From assembly GCF_003206615.1 (NCBI RefSeq), contig NZ_PZJW01000006.1, positions 620,001 through 684,000 of the forward strand: a DNA stretch of 64,000 bases, read 5' to 3'. Numbering within the stretch: position 1 is the first letter of the stretch; every line of letters starts with the position of its first letter. Positions 28,973-38,612 of this stretch are shown in pieces. The position numbers and the translations under genes were made by a program. Under the pieces are notes generated by a model. It did no database searches, was not told the DNA's origin, and was given only the letters and a program-made list of their open reading frames with translations. Origin of the DNA: Salinicola acroporae (GTDB lineage: Bacteria > Pseudomonadota > Gammaproteobacteria > Pseudomonadales > Halomonadaceae).

Positions 28973-29203
28973 CTAGCGATGCGTGGGTTTCCTCGGACGC
29001 CCTTGGGGCCCGATAGGTTGACTTAGCGCAATCTCGATGGCGCGCTCTCTTTCGACGCCTCGGTCGACAAGTTTCTTGACCCGCGTTTTCAATGTTCCCA
29101 GCGGCATCCCGGAAATCCGAGCGTGGTAGGCAAGGGTCCCCTTGCGCGGCGCATTTTTTGTCCGTTGCTGGACGGGCTGAAGATCCCGCGTCGTCAATTT
29201 CAT
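28973..29203 (-). CDS. Small HTH-like DNA-binding protein
   Basis: A 76-residue basic protein beginning MKLTTRDLQPVQQRTK. The segment LAYHARISGMPLGTLKTRVK followed by KLVDRGVERERAIEIALSQP resembles the short helix-turn-helix found at the ends of phage and HNH-endonuclease proteins, where 'TLRxRLxRGWSxExAL' is typical. I recognise the pattern but not the gene. An in-frame TTG at 29248 would add 15 residues; the ATG has only a weak AAGG upstream. It borders an AT-rich, gene-poor stretch, so acquired DNA is possible. Confidence 0.5.
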   Translation of the reverse strand: MKLTTRDLQPVQQRTKNAPRKGTLAYHARISGMPLGTLKTRVKKLVDRGVERERAIEIALSQPIGPQGRPRKPTHR

Positions 29204-29273
29204 GGCCTTACCGAATACTCGCCTCTGATACAGCCCGGGCAACCTCAACGCGGCTGAACAGTGTTCGACCGTG

Positions 29274-29320
29274 AATTAATTAAAGTTAGTCTGCCCCACA
29301 TTACGCTTCAACTTAATTAA
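29274..29320. repeat. AT-rich inverted repeat
   Basis: TTAATTAAAGTT (29276-29287) faces AACTTAATTAA (29310-29320), complementary except for one extra A, 22 bases apart. It lies upstream of the small HTH gene and could be its operator. Confidence 0.5.
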
Positions 29321-29500
29321 CACAGGTTAAAAAATCACTGAAAAAGCGCTACTTTACAATGGCATAAATGAGTGCCACCCCGCTGAGAAAAACCGCACTT
29401 GGCTCTGGATATCGGCAGAGATATCAAAATCTTGAGAATGACCTGGAGCGGAAGTCGCCAAGCAAGAAAAGTGACCAGCGGGCGTTTTTACCGCGCTAGG

Positions 29501-29550
29501 AACAAAAAAATGCCCCACCGACTCGATCGCTACGATGGAGTCGGCAGGGC
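29501..29550 (-). terminator. Strong rho-independent terminator on the minus strand
   Basis: A nearly perfect hairpin spans 29512-29550: GCCC/GGGC, a 2x2 internal loop, CCGACTC/GAGTCGG, a single mismatch, and ATCG/CGAT around a 3-base loop. On the minus strand it is followed by ATTTTTTT (29504-29511) and GTT. It ends a minus-strand transcript, either moeB read through from 29905 or an unannotated RNA in between. Confidence 0.8.
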
Positions 29551-29904
29551 CAAAGATCGCGGTATCGCGACCATGAACCTCTGGGCACGCGCAGCGGGTG
29601 CGCTCGCCTCGATTCAACAAATCATGAAATTGGTTTTTGCACGCCGGAAATCAACATATGGTAGATTTATCCCCCAGCCAACTACTATAGATATTAGGCT
29701 ATCAGGATAACACGAGGGAGAGAAGCCGGAATTTTCATCAACTTTAGTGTTGCCGGGCAGACGTCCTGCCCCATCTCCACCAGGTAGAACGGGCGGTGCC
29801 GTCATCAGGTCCACATTGCCGGCGAAGGCCGACTCATCTCGCCGCTACCTATCGCCGGCAGGTCGCCGTGAATCATCGCCGTCCCTTCGCAATGCCAGGT
29901 ATAT

Positions 29905-30651
29905 TTAGCGATTACCACACACCGGACAGGCAGGATCTCTAGGCAGCGCGAAATGGCGCCACTCGCCCTCCAGCGCGTTGAATGTGGATAACCCCTGGTG
30001 AGGCCGCCCCGCCCCCGTGATCAATTTCATCGCCTCCAGCGCCTGGAAGCTCCCGATCAAACCGACCAGTGGTGAAATCACCCCGCTCTCGGCACAGGTC
30101 AGCGCTTCATCGTCCCCTTGCTCACCGTAGAGGCAGGCGTAACACGGCGATTGGTGCTGGCGGGGATCGAAGACGGCCAATTGGCCGGAAAAGCGAATGG
30201 CCGCGCCGCTCACCAGAGGCGTCCCGCTCTCGACGCAGGCGCGATTGATGTCGAAGCGACTGGAGAACCGATCGGTGCAATCCAGCACCACATCGGCCAG
30301 GGCGACTTCCGCCATCATCGCCTCGCCGACGAGACGTGCTTCCAGGGCTCGTACGTCACATGCCGAGTTCAGGCTTCGTGCCGCTTCAGCCGCCGAGCGG
30401 GCCTTGGAGTGCCCCAGGCGCCCTTCCGTGTGGGCAATCTGACGCTGCAGGTTGGACAACTCGACAATGTCGTCATCGGCAATGCCCAGATGACCCACGC
30501 CGGCTCCCGCCAGGTAGAGGGCCGCGGGAGATCCCAGCCCACCGGCACCGATGACCAACACGCGGGAGGCCAGCAGGCGCTCCTGTCCCACGATGTCGAT
30601 CTCGTCGAGCATGATGTGACGGCTGTAGCGTAACAATGCTTGGTCGTTCAT
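29905..30651 (-). CDS. moeB: MoeB/ThiF/HesA family adenylyltransferase
   Basis: Activates the C-terminal glycine of a ubiquitin-like sulfur carrier (MoaD or ThiS) by adenylation. The 248 residues begin RYSRHIMLDEIDIVGQERL and contain the nucleotide loop VLVIGAGGLGSPAALYLAGA, SNLQRQIAH, DCTDRFSSRFDINRAC, and paired cysteine motifs CYAC and CPVC for zinc. prfA-prmC-moeB is a common neighbourhood, here interrupted by an Lrp-type gene. ThiF is the alternative; no other molybdopterin or thiamine gene is nearby. Confidence 0.88.
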   Translation of the reverse strand: MNDQALLRYSRHIMLDEIDIVGQERLLASRVLVIGAGGLGSPAALYLAGAGVGHLGIADDDIVELSNLQRQIAHTEGRLGHSKARSAAEAARSLNSACDVRALEARLVGEAMMAEVALADVVLDCTDRFSSRFDINRACVESGTPLVSGAAIRFSGQLAVFDPRQHQSPCYACLYGEQGDDEALTCAESGVISPLVGLIGSFQALEAMKLITGAGRPHQGLSTFNALEGEWRHFALPRDPACPVCGNR

Positions 30652-30702
30652 GAACTTTCCTGGGCACGAAAGCTACCGTTATCGGCCAGCCCTAGCCACG
30701 CA

Positions 30703-31203
30703 TCATCGGTCGTCTTCCGGCAGGCAGTCGGGAATCGGCAGCGCCAACTCCTCCTTGACCTCTTCCATGACCACGTAGCTCTTGGACTCCTTGACGCCGG
30801 GCAACGTCAATACCACGTCGCCCAGCAGTTGCCGATAGGCAGACATTTCGGGAATACGGCATTTGAGAATGTAGTCGAACTGTCCGGAGACCAGATGGCA
30901 CTCCTGGATCTGCGGCAGCTTGGCGACCGCCTTGCGAAACTCGTCGAACACCGATGGCGACTGCGTGTTGAGGCTGATTTCAACGAACACCAGCAGGTTG
31001 GCACGCAGCGCGCGAGGGTCGAGGATGGCCTTGTAACCCCGGATGATACCGGAACGCTCGAGGCGCTTGACCCGCTCCAGGCAGGGCGTGGTCGACAGAC
31101 CCACTTGCGATGCCAGATCCACGTAGGAGATACGGGCGTTGTCCTGCAGGCAACGCAGTATGTTGAGATCGATCCGATCGAGAGCTCGAGATTTGGCTTT
31201 CAT
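30703..31203 (-). CDS. Lrp/AsnC family transcriptional regulator
   Basis: A 166-residue regulator starting at the ATG 31201-31203 (MKAKSRALDRIDLNIL). The N-terminal helix-turn-helix has YVDLASQVGLSTTPCLERVK, and a C-terminal RAM domain has ECHLVSGQFDYILKCR. It resembles global Lrp/BkdR-type regulators that sense amino acids. It sits between prmC and moeB, which is not its usual place, and no amino-acid operon is adjacent. Direct repeats upstream may be its own binding sites. Confidence 0.9.
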   Translation of the reverse strand: MKAKSRALDRIDLNILRCLQDNARISYVDLASQVGLSTTPCLERVKRLERSGIIRGYKAILDPRALRANLLVFVEISLNTQSPSVFDEFRKAVAKLPQIQECHLVSGQFDYILKCRIPEMSAYRQLLGDVVLTLPGVKESKSYVVMEEVKEELALPIPDCLPEDDR

Positions 31204-31306
31204 TGGTGTAATTGTTCCAAGCCGATGGATGAGAAGGGTTCCCTGAAAACAAGCGGTCGACAGCGAGACTGTCATGCCACGAGCCGCGGTTCCGTCGCCG
31301 CTCATG

Positions 31307-31335
31307 GGGGCGTTATTACTATCACAGGGGCGTTA
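31307..31335. repeat. 9-bp direct repeat upstream of the Lrp-type gene
   Basis: GGGGCGTTA occurs at 31307-31315 and 31327-31335, exactly 20 bases apart, i.e. on the same face of the helix. It lies about 105-130 bases before the regulator start, suggesting a regulator or activator array. Confidence 0.5.
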
Positions 31336-31396
31336 CAAACCTCCAGTGAGCCCGGTCACCTTCGTTCAACGCTGGTGGCCAAGCTGGCATTTCGAG

Positions 31397-32230
31397 TCAG
31401 CCCCACTGACCACCGCTCACCCGCTCGTGGCCTGCCAGGTCGCGCCGCGACGTGACGCCGCGAAAACCGCGATCCCGCAGCGCCTTCCGCACCGGTCCCG
31501 CCTGACGATGACCGTGCTCGACCCATAGCCAGCCTGCCGGACGCAAGTAGTCCGGCGCATGCTCGACCAGCCAGACCAGATCCGACATCCCCGCGGCCTC
31601 CGCCACCAGCGCCGAGCGAGGCTCGAAGCGGACGTCATCGAGCAGCAGGTGCGGATCGTCTTCCGCAATATAGGGAGGATTGGAGAGGATCAGGTCGAAG
31701 CGATGTCCGGACAGCACGGAAAACCAGTCGCTCTGGAGAAAGCGCGCATTGGTTATCGCCAGCCGTCGGGCATTGCGCCACGCCAGCGCCACCGCATCGG
31801 TCGAGAGGTCGACGCCGGTAACATGCCAATCACGCCGTTCACTGGCAAAGGCCAGCGCGATGGCGCCGGTGCCGGTGCCCAGATCGAGCAGCTCGCCGGC
31901 GGGCGCCGATGCCGCCTCGAGCGCGACCTCGACGAGACACTCGGTATCCGGCCGGGGAATCAGCGTCACCGGCGACGTCTCGAGACTCAGCCCCCAGAAC
32001 TCGCGCGATCCGACCAGATAGGCCACCGGCACCCCCTCGACCCGGTGGGCGGTCAGCGCCTGGAAGCGTTCCCGCTGCGCCGCCGTCAGTTCGCGATCGC
32101 CCCAGGTATAGAGCCAGGTCCGGTTGGCGGCACAGACATGGGCCAGCAGCACCTCGGCGTCAAGCCGCGCCGTGGGTGATGCCACGAGTCTCGCCGCCGC
32201 CTCACGCAGGGCCTCGTCGATCGTCATCAC
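31397..32230 (-). CDS. prmC: Release factor glutamine methyltransferase
   Basis: Methylates the Gln of the GGQ motif in release factors 1 and 2. The 277 residues show the SAM-binding [15 protein letters not shown] and the catalytic [18 protein letters not shown] is the family signature. The start overlaps the prfA stop by ATGA, so enzyme and substrate are translationally coupled. Confidence 0.96.
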   Translation of the reverse strand: MMTIDEALREAAARLVASPTARLDAEVLLAHVCAANRTWLYTWGDRELTAAQRERFQALTAHRVEGVPVAYLVGSREFWGLSLETSPVTLIPRPDTECLVEVALEAASAPAGELLDLGTGTGAIALAFASERRDWHVTGVDLSTDAVALAWRNARRLAITNARFLQSDWFSVLSGHRFDLILSNPPYIAEDDPHLLLDDVRFEPRSALVAEAAGMSDLVWLVEHAPDYLRPAGWLWVEHGHRQAGPVRKALRDRGFRGVTSRRDLAGHERVSGGQWG

Positions 32231-33312
32231 TCGCCCTGCAGGGCTGCCAGTTGATCGGCCTGGTACTCGTTGACCAGCGGTTTGATCACTTCGTCGAGAT
32301 CGCCGGCAACGACTTCACCCAGCTTGTAGATCGTCAGGTTGATCCGGTGGTCGGTGAGCCGCCCTTGGGGAAAGTTGTAGGTCCGGATCCGCTCGCTACG
32401 GTCGCCCGACCCTACCAGCGAGCGCCGGGTATCGGCCTGCTGCTGGCGCTGCGAGTCCACCGCGGCCTGCTTGAGTCGCGCCGCCAGTAACGACATCGCC
32501 TTGGCCCGGTTCTTGTGCTGGCTGCGCTCTTCCTGACATTCGACCACCAGCCCGGTCGGCAAATGGGTAATGCGGATGGCGGAGTCCGTGGTGTTGACGT
32601 GCTGGCCACCGGCACCGCTGGAGCGGAACGTATCGACGCGGAGATCGTTGGTGTTGATATCGACATCGCCGACTTCGCTCGCCTCGGGCATGACCGCGAC
32701 GGTACAGGCCGAGGTGTGGATACGCCCCTGGGATTCCGTGGCCGGGACGCGTTGTACCCGGTGCGCCCCGGACTCGAACTTCAACGACGCGTAGACGTTA
32801 TCGCCCTTGACGCGCGCGATGATCTCCTTGTAGCCGCCCTGCTCGCCATGGCTGGCACTGACCACCTCGACCTTCCAGCCCCGGCGCTCGGCATAGCGGG
32901 AATACATCCGAAACAGATCACCGGCGAACAGCGCGGCCTCGTCGCCACCGGTGCCCGCGCGAACCTCCAGGAAGACGTTGCTGTCGTCATCCGGGTCCTT
33001 GGGCACCAGCAGGCGCTTGACCTCTTCCTCCAGCTCCTCGAGTTCCGCTCGTGACGAGCGCCACTCCTCCTCGGCCAGCTCGCGCATCTCCGGATCGCTG
33101 TCTTGGCGCATCTGGTCGGCCGCCTCGATGTCGCCTTCGGTGCGGCGATAGGCGAGCCAGGCCCCGACCAGCGGCTCGAGTTCGGCATACTCGCGGGAGT
33201 AGTCCCGGAAACGCGGTTGATCGGCGATCACCTCGGGCTCGGAAAGAAGCGCGGACAGCTCCTCGAAGCGGTCCTGGAAGGCGTCGAGTCGTTCGCGCAA
33301 AGACGCTTTCAT
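32227..33312 (-). CDS. prfA: Peptide chain release factor 1
   Basis: Terminates translation at UAA and UAG. The ATG at 33310-33312 gives [19 protein letters not shown] and 361 residues, the usual length. The GGQ catalytic loop is in [15 protein letters not shown], whose Gln is the PrmC target. It follows hemA by 16 bases in the conserved hemA-prfA-prmC operon. Confidence 0.97.
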   Translation of the reverse strand: MKASLRERLDAFQDRFEELSALLSEPEVIADQPRFRDYSREYAELEPLVGAWLAYRRTEGDIEAADQMRQDSDPEMRELAEEEWRSSRAELEELEEEVKRLLVPKDPDDDSNVFLEVRAGTGGDEAALFAGDLFRMYSRYAERRGWKVEVVSASHGEQGGYKEIIARVKGDNVYASLKFESGAHRVQRVPATESQGRIHTSACTVAVMPEASEVGDVDINTNDLRVDTFRSSGAGGQHVNTTDSAIRITHLPTGLVVECQEERSQHKNRAKAMSLLAARLKQAAVDSQRQQQADTRRSLVGSGDRSERIRTYNFPQGRLTDHRINLTIYKLGEVVAGDLDEVIKPLVNEYQADQLAALQGE

Positions 33313-33328
33313 GCCCAGTCCTGTATTG

Positions 33329-34603
33329 TCATACCGAGTCCTGTGTCTTGGCGGGCCCCTCGATGAGCAGGTTATCGGCCGCCTGGATGATATCGTGACG
33401 TGACTGGCCCGATGCTTCGCGCAGGCGCAGCGTCGGACCATGCATCAATTTGTTGGCCAACTGGTGCGAAAGCCGCTTGATCACCGTCTCGGGATCCTCG
33501 CCGCGCGCCAATTGCGCCAGTGCCTCCGCTTCGGAGTCGCGCCTGAGCGCTTCGCCGTGCTGACGATAACGCCGAATCAGGTCCCCCGCGCCGCGAACCC
33601 GGCGCTGGTGCAACCAGTGCTCGACGCCACTGTCGATCAGCGCCTCGGCCTGCCGCGCGGCGACCTCGCGATGACGGCGGTTTTCGGCGATCACCTGCTG
33701 CAGATCGTCAACGCTATAAAGGAAGACATCGTCGAGATCGCCCACTTCGGGCTCGATATCCCGCGGCACCGCGATGTCGACCATGAAGATGGGCCGATGA
33801 CGGCGCACCTTGAGCGCACGCTCGACCATACCCTTGCCGAGGATCGGCAATTCACTGGCCGTGGAAGCGATCACGATGTCCGCCTGCTCCAGCGCCTGCG
33901 GGATGGCGCTGAGCTCGATCGCCCGTCCACCGCAGTCGTCGGCCAGCGCCTGGGCTCGCGCCAGGGTGCGATTGGCAACGGTCAGCCCCATGATGCCCGC
34001 CTCGCGAAGATGGCGCGCAACCAGCTCGACCGTCTCCCCGGCGCCAATCAGCAGGGCGCGGGCCCGGCTGAAATCATCGAAGATCCGGCTGGCCAGACTG
34101 ACCGCCGCGTAGGCAACCGATACGGGGTTCTCGCCGATCGAAGTCTCGCTTCGGACCTGCTTGGCGATGGAGAACGTATGCTGGAAGAGACGCTCCAGCT
34201 CGCTGCCGAGTCCCGCGTGCTGACGCGCGATCTGATAGGCATCCTTGAGTTGACCGAGGATCTGCGGCTCGCCCAGCACCATCGAGTCCAGCCCGGCTGC
34301 CACTCGCATCAGATGCTTTGCGGCCTCGCCCTCGTGGTAGTGATAGGCACAGTTCAACAACTCCTCGGCCGGCATGCCGTGGAATGTCCCCAGCCACTCC
34401 AGCAATTGACGCTCACCTTCGGCCACGGTGATGCAATACAACTCGGTCCGGTTGCAGGTGGAGAGCACCGCCGCCTCGCGCACGTCGGGCAGGGCCCGCA
34501 GCTGCGTCAGCGCGGACTCGAGCTGTGCCGGCGAGAAGGCGACACGCTCGCGCATGTCGACAGCGGCCGTCCTATGATTGATACCCAGTGCTAGCAGCGT
34601 CAT
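33329..34603 (-). CDS. hemA: Glutamyl-tRNA reductase
   Basis: First committed enzyme of haem synthesis by the C5 route: reduces glutamyl-tRNA(Glu) to glutamate-1-semialdehyde. The ATG at 34601-34603 gives [19 protein letters not shown] and 424 residues. Catalytic Cys is in [24 protein letters not shown] and the NADPH loop [16 protein letters not shown] follow, then a C-terminal dimerisation domain. It heads hemA-prfA-prmC. Confidence 0.97.
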   Translation of the reverse strand: MTLLALGINHRTAAVDMRERVAFSPAQLESALTQLRALPDVREAAVLSTCNRTELYCITVAEGERQLLEWLGTFHGMPAEELLNCAYHYHEGEAAKHLMRVAAGLDSMVLGEPQILGQLKDAYQIARQHAGLGSELERLFQHTFSIAKQVRSETSIGENPVSVAYAAVSLASRIFDDFSRARALLIGAGETVELVARHLREAGIMGLTVANRTLARAQALADDCGGRAIELSAIPQALEQADIVIASTASELPILGKGMVERALKVRRHRPIFMVDIAVPRDIEPEVGDLDDVFLYSVDDLQQVIAENRRHREVAARQAEALIDSGVEHWLHQRRVRGAGDLIRRYRQHGEALRRDSEAEALAQLARGEDPETVIKRLSHQLANKLMHGPTLRLREASGQSRHDIIQAADNLLIEGPAKTQDSV

Positions 34604-34760
34604 GAAATCACGGTCACTTTCTTGCGTGGACCCGGCCCTCGCGCCTTCGAGCATCATGCGGCGCGCCGGGATGGAACGCGACGGATGTCAGGTCGTCAGA
34701 CGCTCCATCAATGTTCGCGACCGGCCAGTGGCCAAGACGCCAAGACATACCAGCCGACGG

Positions 34761-34780
34761 CGGGCCCCAACCGGGGCCCG
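34761..34780. repeat. Perfect GC-rich palindrome in the hemA leader region
   Basis: CGGGCCCC and GGGGCCCG form an 8-bp stem with an AACC loop. It could be an mRNA hairpin in the hemA 5' leader or a protein site. Confidence 0.5.
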
Positions 34781-34947
34781 TTCACACTATAGGCCGCGAG
34801 CCGCGTTGCTGCGTCAAGTGCGTTCAGGCAAGGCGCGGGACGCCGGTAAGAGTCGTTTCCTGATCCCGTCACCCAACGAAGCCTGGACGGACCTGACGCG
34901 CAGCCAAGGGGCAGGCCCACGTGTCACCCGTCGAGCGAAGCGGCGCC

Positions 34948-34956
34948 ATTTTAGCA
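34948..34956 (-). promoter_or_regulatory. Extended -10 promoter element towards hemA
   Basis: On the minus strand TGCTAAAAT is an extended -10 (TGn followed by TAAAAT). No convincing -35 is present. The implied hemA leader is about 340 bases, so another promoter nearer the gene may exist. Confidence 0.35.
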
Positions 34957-35068
34957 CAACCGGAAGACGCTTAGCAGGCAATGAATCAGGCCCGCGATGG
35001 CTGTCTCCGCGATTGACCCCGGCCCGCCAGCCGCTATGCTGGACCCATTGATCGATCTCGAGGGCCGC

Positions 35069-36787
35069 ATGCCTAAAAGTCTGTTATCCGCCGCCATCTG
35101 TGCGGCCCTGTTGGCTGGCTGCGAGAGCCTGTCGGGCGGTTCCATGTCGCCGCCTGTCGATGACCCGTTAGCGACGGCACCGCCGGTCTCCAGTGGCTTC
35201 GATGCAGAGGGTCTCTCCCAGGTGCTGCTCTCCGAGATGGCTGGCCAACGCGGCGATTTTCATCGTGCCGCGATGGGTTACCTGGCGGCCGCCGAGCGTT
35301 ACCGCTCCGCCCCCCTGGCCGAGCGTGCCACCTTGGCCGCGCGCTATACCGACGATACGGCGCTGCTGAATGCCACGGCGGAACGCTGGCAGCAGTTGGC
35401 ACCTGAGGATACGGCTCCGGAAAAGCTGCTGTCGGGAATCGCAGTAGATCGCGGCAACTGGCCGGCGGCCCTGCAGCACAGGCTGGAACTCGCCCGGGCG
35501 GGGGAAGATGCCCAATTGCTCGATCTGGCAGACCTGATGGTGGAGTCCCAAGCGGAACTGCCGCCGCTGATCGCTCAACTGCGCGACTTCACCGCCACCT
35601 TCCCCGACGATGCCGACGCCCAGATGGCGACTGCCCGACTGGAGGCCGCCGACGGCCGGGTGGATGAGGCCCAGCAGCGCCTGAAACGCCTGACACGACA
35701 ACACGCCGAGCTACCCGAGCTCTGGCTGGCCCGATCCCAGATCGCCCTCGAGGCCGGCGACTACGCCCAGGCCACCGCGACCGCCAGGCGTGGCCAGGAG
35801 CTCTCTCCCGATGACGACCGGTTCCTGCTGGCAATGGCCCAGGCCCAGATCGCCAATGGCGACATCTCCGCCGCCGAAGGCCAGATCGATCAGCTGTTGG
35901 CGCGGCACAACGCGACCCCATCGCTGCGGATCGGCCTCGCCCAGCTCTATCTCGAGGCGGGAGCGATCGAACCCGCCCGCCGATTGCTGCTGCCACTGCT
36001 CGACCGCGATGACACGCCGCCGGCCACCTATCTGGTACTGGGGAGCATTGCCGAGACCCAGGGTGAGATCGAGAACGCGCTTCTTTACTACCGCCAGGTA
36101 CCCGTGGGTCCGGGTTTCCTCGATTCACGTGCGCTGGCCACCCGGATGCTCACCGCCGACGGTCGCACCGACCAGGCCCAGCAGTTCTTGCGCATCGAGA
36201 TTCTGCGCCACCCCGGCCAACGCGTCGCGCTGACCCAGATCGGCCTGCAGGCTCTCGACAATGTCGATCGGACAGCGGCGGCGGATACGTTGCTTGCCAG
36301 CAGCCTCGAGCAGGCCCCGGACGACGCCGACCTCCTCTATACTCGTGCCATGCGCGAGTTCGAACGTGGCAACGTCGAGACAATGATGAGCCAGATGCGT
36401 CAGCTCATCGCCAGGTACCCCGACAATGCCGCCGCGCTCAACGCCCTGGGTTATACCCTCGCGACGACAACCGAGAACTACGACGAGGCGCAGGAGCTCA
36501 TCGAAAGAGCTCATGCCCTCGAGCCGCAGAGCCCTGCGATCCTCGACAGCCTGGGATGGGTGTATTTCAAACGCGGGGAGACCCGCAAGGCGCTGGGCTA
36601 CCTGCGCCGCGCCTACGCTGGCCAACCCGATCAGGAGGTTGCCGCGCATCTCGCCGAAGTCCTGGTCGCGCTCGATCATCAGCGAGAGGCACGGGAACTG
36701 GTTAAATCCGCGCTTGCCGACAGCGAAGTCCATCCGGATATCGACGACCTGTTGACCCGCTATCCCCAGTTGGCCCCGCAGCCCTAG
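35069..36787 (+). CDS. TPR-repeat lipoprotein
   Basis: A 572-residue outer-membrane lipoprotein. The start ATG 35069 follows GAGG and gives a signal peptide ending in the lipobox LLAGC (Cys17). The rest is a long array of tetratricopeptide-like helices (for example QMATARLEAADGRVDEAQQR and NALGYTLATTTENYDEAQEL, then SPAILDSLGWVYFKRGETRK). Similar proteins stand next to lolB and hemA in Pseudomonas, where they are thought to act as envelope scaffolds. The exact role is unknown. Next is lolB on the same strand, 110 bases on. Confidence 0.85.
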   Translation: MPKSLLSAAICAALLAGCESLSGGSMSPPVDDPLATAPPVSSGFDAEGLSQVLLSEMAGQRGDFHRAAMGYLAAAERYRSAPLAERATLAARYTDDTALLNATAERWQQLAPEDTAPEKLLSGIAVDRGNWPAALQHRLELARAGEDAQLLDLADLMVESQAELPPLIAQLRDFTATFPDDADAQMATARLEAADGRVDEAQQRLKRLTRQHAELPELWLARSQIALEAGDYAQATATARRGQELSPDDDRFLLAMAQAQIANGDISAAEGQIDQLLARHNATPSLRIGLAQLYLEAGAIEPARRLLLPLLDRDDTPPATYLVLGSIAETQGEIENALLYYRQVPVGPGFLDSRALATRMLTADGRTDQAQQFLRIEILRHPGQRVALTQIGLQALDNVDRTAAADTLLASSLEQAPDDADLLYTRAMREFERGNVETMMSQMRQLIARYPDNAAALNALGYTLATTTENYDEAQELIERAHALEPQSPAILDSLGWVYFKRGETRKALGYLRRAYAGQPDQEVAAHLAEVLVALDHQREARELVKSALADSEVHPDIDDLLTRYPQLAPQP

Positions 36788-36897
36788 GCCCGGGGGCGAG
36801 GTAGACGAACTCGCGGTTCTTGACGACCTGGCGCCCCTGTTATCGTATACGCCCCCATCTGCACACCGGAATCATCCGCGCTCGACAGGAATTTGCC

Positions 36898-37593
36898 ATG
36901 TCTCCAAGCCTTTTTGCCAATGCTCAGCCACGCCACCTGTCGTTCCCGTCTCGACGCTGGTGGCAGCCACTGGGGGCGCTGCTTCTGCTCGCCTGGCTGG
37001 CCGGCTGCGCCGGACAAGCACCAGCCCCGGAGGTGCCGCGACAGCCCGATGACTGGCAGCGGCAACAGCAGGACCTGGCAGCGCTGGATACCTGGACGGT
37101 CGCCGGCAAGGTCGGGCTACGCACCGCAGAAGAGAGCCGCAGTGCCAACCTGGACTGGTCCCAGGCACCCGATCACTACCGCATGCTGATCAGCGGTCCC
37201 TTCGGCGCCGGACGCAGCGTGCTCGAGGGCCGCCGGGGTGCCGTCACCCTGACCACCGGCGATGGCCGCTTCGAGGCATCGTCGCCGGAAGCGCTGATGC
37301 AGCAACAGCTGGGATGGTCGCTGCCGATATCGGCGCTGGACTATTGGGTGCGAGGGCTCCCCGCGCCGGGCCGGATCCATCAGCAGAGCGATGACGAACT
37401 CGGCTTCCCCAGGACCCTGAGCCAGGATGGCTGGACCATTCACTACCGGGACTGGACCTATGCCGACTCGCTGTGGCTGCCGAGCCGCCTGATCATGACC
37501 TACGATGACATCCGCGCCACGCTGGTGGTCAACCAGTGGCAACCGGGGAGCGGCAGCGACAAGGCGCCGGAACAGGCGGCGGGATCGCCATGA
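36898..37593 (+). CDS. lolB: Outer-membrane lipoprotein receptor LolB
   Basis: Accepts lipoproteins from LolA and inserts them into the outer membrane. The 231 residues start at ATG 36898 (AGGA upstream) and carry a lipobox LAWLAGC (Cys38) after an unusually long hydrophilic N-terminal stretch. The core has WTVAGKVGLRTAEESRSANL and WVRGLPAPGRIH, typical of LolB. The stop overlaps the ispE start (ATGA, 37590-37593), the conserved lolB-ispE coupling. A TTGACG at 36820-36825 may belong to a local promoter, but its -10 is poor. Confidence 0.93.
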   Translation: MSPSLFANAQPRHLSFPSRRWWQPLGALLLLAWLAGCAGQAPAPEVPRQPDDWQRQQQDLAALDTWTVAGKVGLRTAEESRSANLDWSQAPDHYRMLISGPFGAGRSVLEGRRGAVTLTTGDGRFEASSPEALMQQQLGWSLPISALDYWVRGLPAPGRIHQQSDDELGFPRTLSQDGWTIHYRDWTYADSLWLPSRLIMTYDDIRATLVVNQWQPGSGSDKAPEQAAGSP

Positions 37594-38474
37594 GGTCGCT
37601 GACGCTGCCGGCGCCGGCCAAGCTCAATCGGCTGCTGCGGATCACCGGGCGTCGCGAGGATGGCTATCATTCGCTGCAGACGTTGTTCCAGATCCTGGAT
37701 CGCGGCGACACGCTGCGGTTCGAGACGCCGCCCCGGGGGACCGATATCGTCTTGTCGCCGGCACTCGCCGGCGTCGCCGAAGCGGACAACCTGATCGTGC
37801 GTGCCGCCCGCCGGCTTCAACGCGAGACCGGCTGCCGGCAGGGCGCGACCATCACCCTGGAGAAGCGCCTACCGATGGGCGGTGGGCTGGGTGGCGGCAG
37901 CTCCAACGCCGCCACCACGTTACTGGCGCTCGACCGCCTGTGGGATCTCGGGCTCGGCATCGAGCGGCTGGCGACGCTGGGGCTGGAGCTGGGCGCCGAT
38001 GTCCCGGTGTTCGTGCGGGGCCGCAGCGCCTGGGCTGAGGGTGTCGGCGAGCGTTTGAGCGCCGTGGATCTCGAGCCGGCCTGGTTCGTCATCCTTCATC
38101 CTGGCGTGGAAATCTCCACGGCGGCGATTTTCGGCCACCCCGGTTTGACACGCGATAGCACGGTCATTAGTATGCGTCGCGCACTCGATGGGGCTGGCCC
38201 CGAAGCGGTGTGGCGCAACGACTGCGAGCGCATCGTGCGAGCGCTTCATCCGGAGGTCGATCGCGCGCTGGACTGGCTTGGCCAGTACGGCCACGCGATG
38301 CTGACAGGGACTGGCGCCTGCGTCTTCTGTCCGCTGGACGGCGAAACGCAGGCCGATCAGGTACTGCAGCAGGTCCCGGATGAATGGCAAGCCTTCAAGG
38401 CCCGCGGTTGCAATCTGTCGCCACTGCACCAGGCTTTGGATCTTGCCGAAGGTTTGGGTCAGGCCCAAGCGTGA
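37590..38474 (+). CDS. ispE: 4-diphosphocytidyl-2-C-methyl-D-erythritol kinase
   Basis: GHMP kinase of the methylerythritol phosphate route to isoprenoids. The 294 residues show LPAPAKLNRLLRITGRREDG at the N-terminus, the ATP loop LPMGGGLGGGSSNAATTL and a C-terminal GHMP motif LTGTGACVF. The start overlaps lolB. tRNA-Gln and prs follow, as in many gammaproteobacteria. Confidence 0.96.
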   Translation: MRSLTLPAPAKLNRLLRITGRREDGYHSLQTLFQILDRGDTLRFETPPRGTDIVLSPALAGVAEADNLIVRAARRLQRETGCRQGATITLEKRLPMGGGLGGGSSNAATTLLALDRLWDLGLGIERLATLGLELGADVPVFVRGRSAWAEGVGERLSAVDLEPAWFVILHPGVEISTAAIFGHPGLTRDSTVISMRRALDGAGPEAVWRNDCERIVRALHPEVDRALDWLGQYGHAMLTGTGACVFCPLDGETQADQVLQQVPDEWQAFKARGCNLSPLHQALDLAEGLGQAQA

Positions 38475-38612
38475 CGTCTTCGATCTGAAAACCGAGACTT
38501 ACGTGGTTTTCATCAGTCTTTTCAGACGAATGACGACTTCACGACTGGTTTTGCCCTCAAACCTAGCCAACGGTTTGCGCTTTTGCGCATAATGAGCGCG
38601 ACCGATGATTGC

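Larger units (their letters stand above)
29204..29904. other. AT-rich island without a confident gene
   Basis: About 700 bases between the HTH gene and moeB are visibly richer in A and T than the rest, especially 29270-29520. Short open frames on both strands (29354-29620, 29399-29710, 29614-29814) have no recognisable domains. The island contains an AT-rich inverted repeat and a strong minus-strand terminator. It may be a decayed mobile element or hold a small RNA. Confidence 0.5.
34604..35068. other. Divergent intergenic region between hemA and the TPR gene
   Basis: The 465 bases separate divergent genes and have no convincing coding frame. They contain a perfect palindrome and an extended -10 element pointing to hemA. 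In E. coli the equivalent space lies directly between hemA and lolB; here a TPR lipoprotein gene has been interposed. Confidence 0.5.

Noticed and set aside
29354-29814. Small frames of 66-103 codons in the AT-rich island
   Set aside because: No motif or credible start; kept only as part of the island description.
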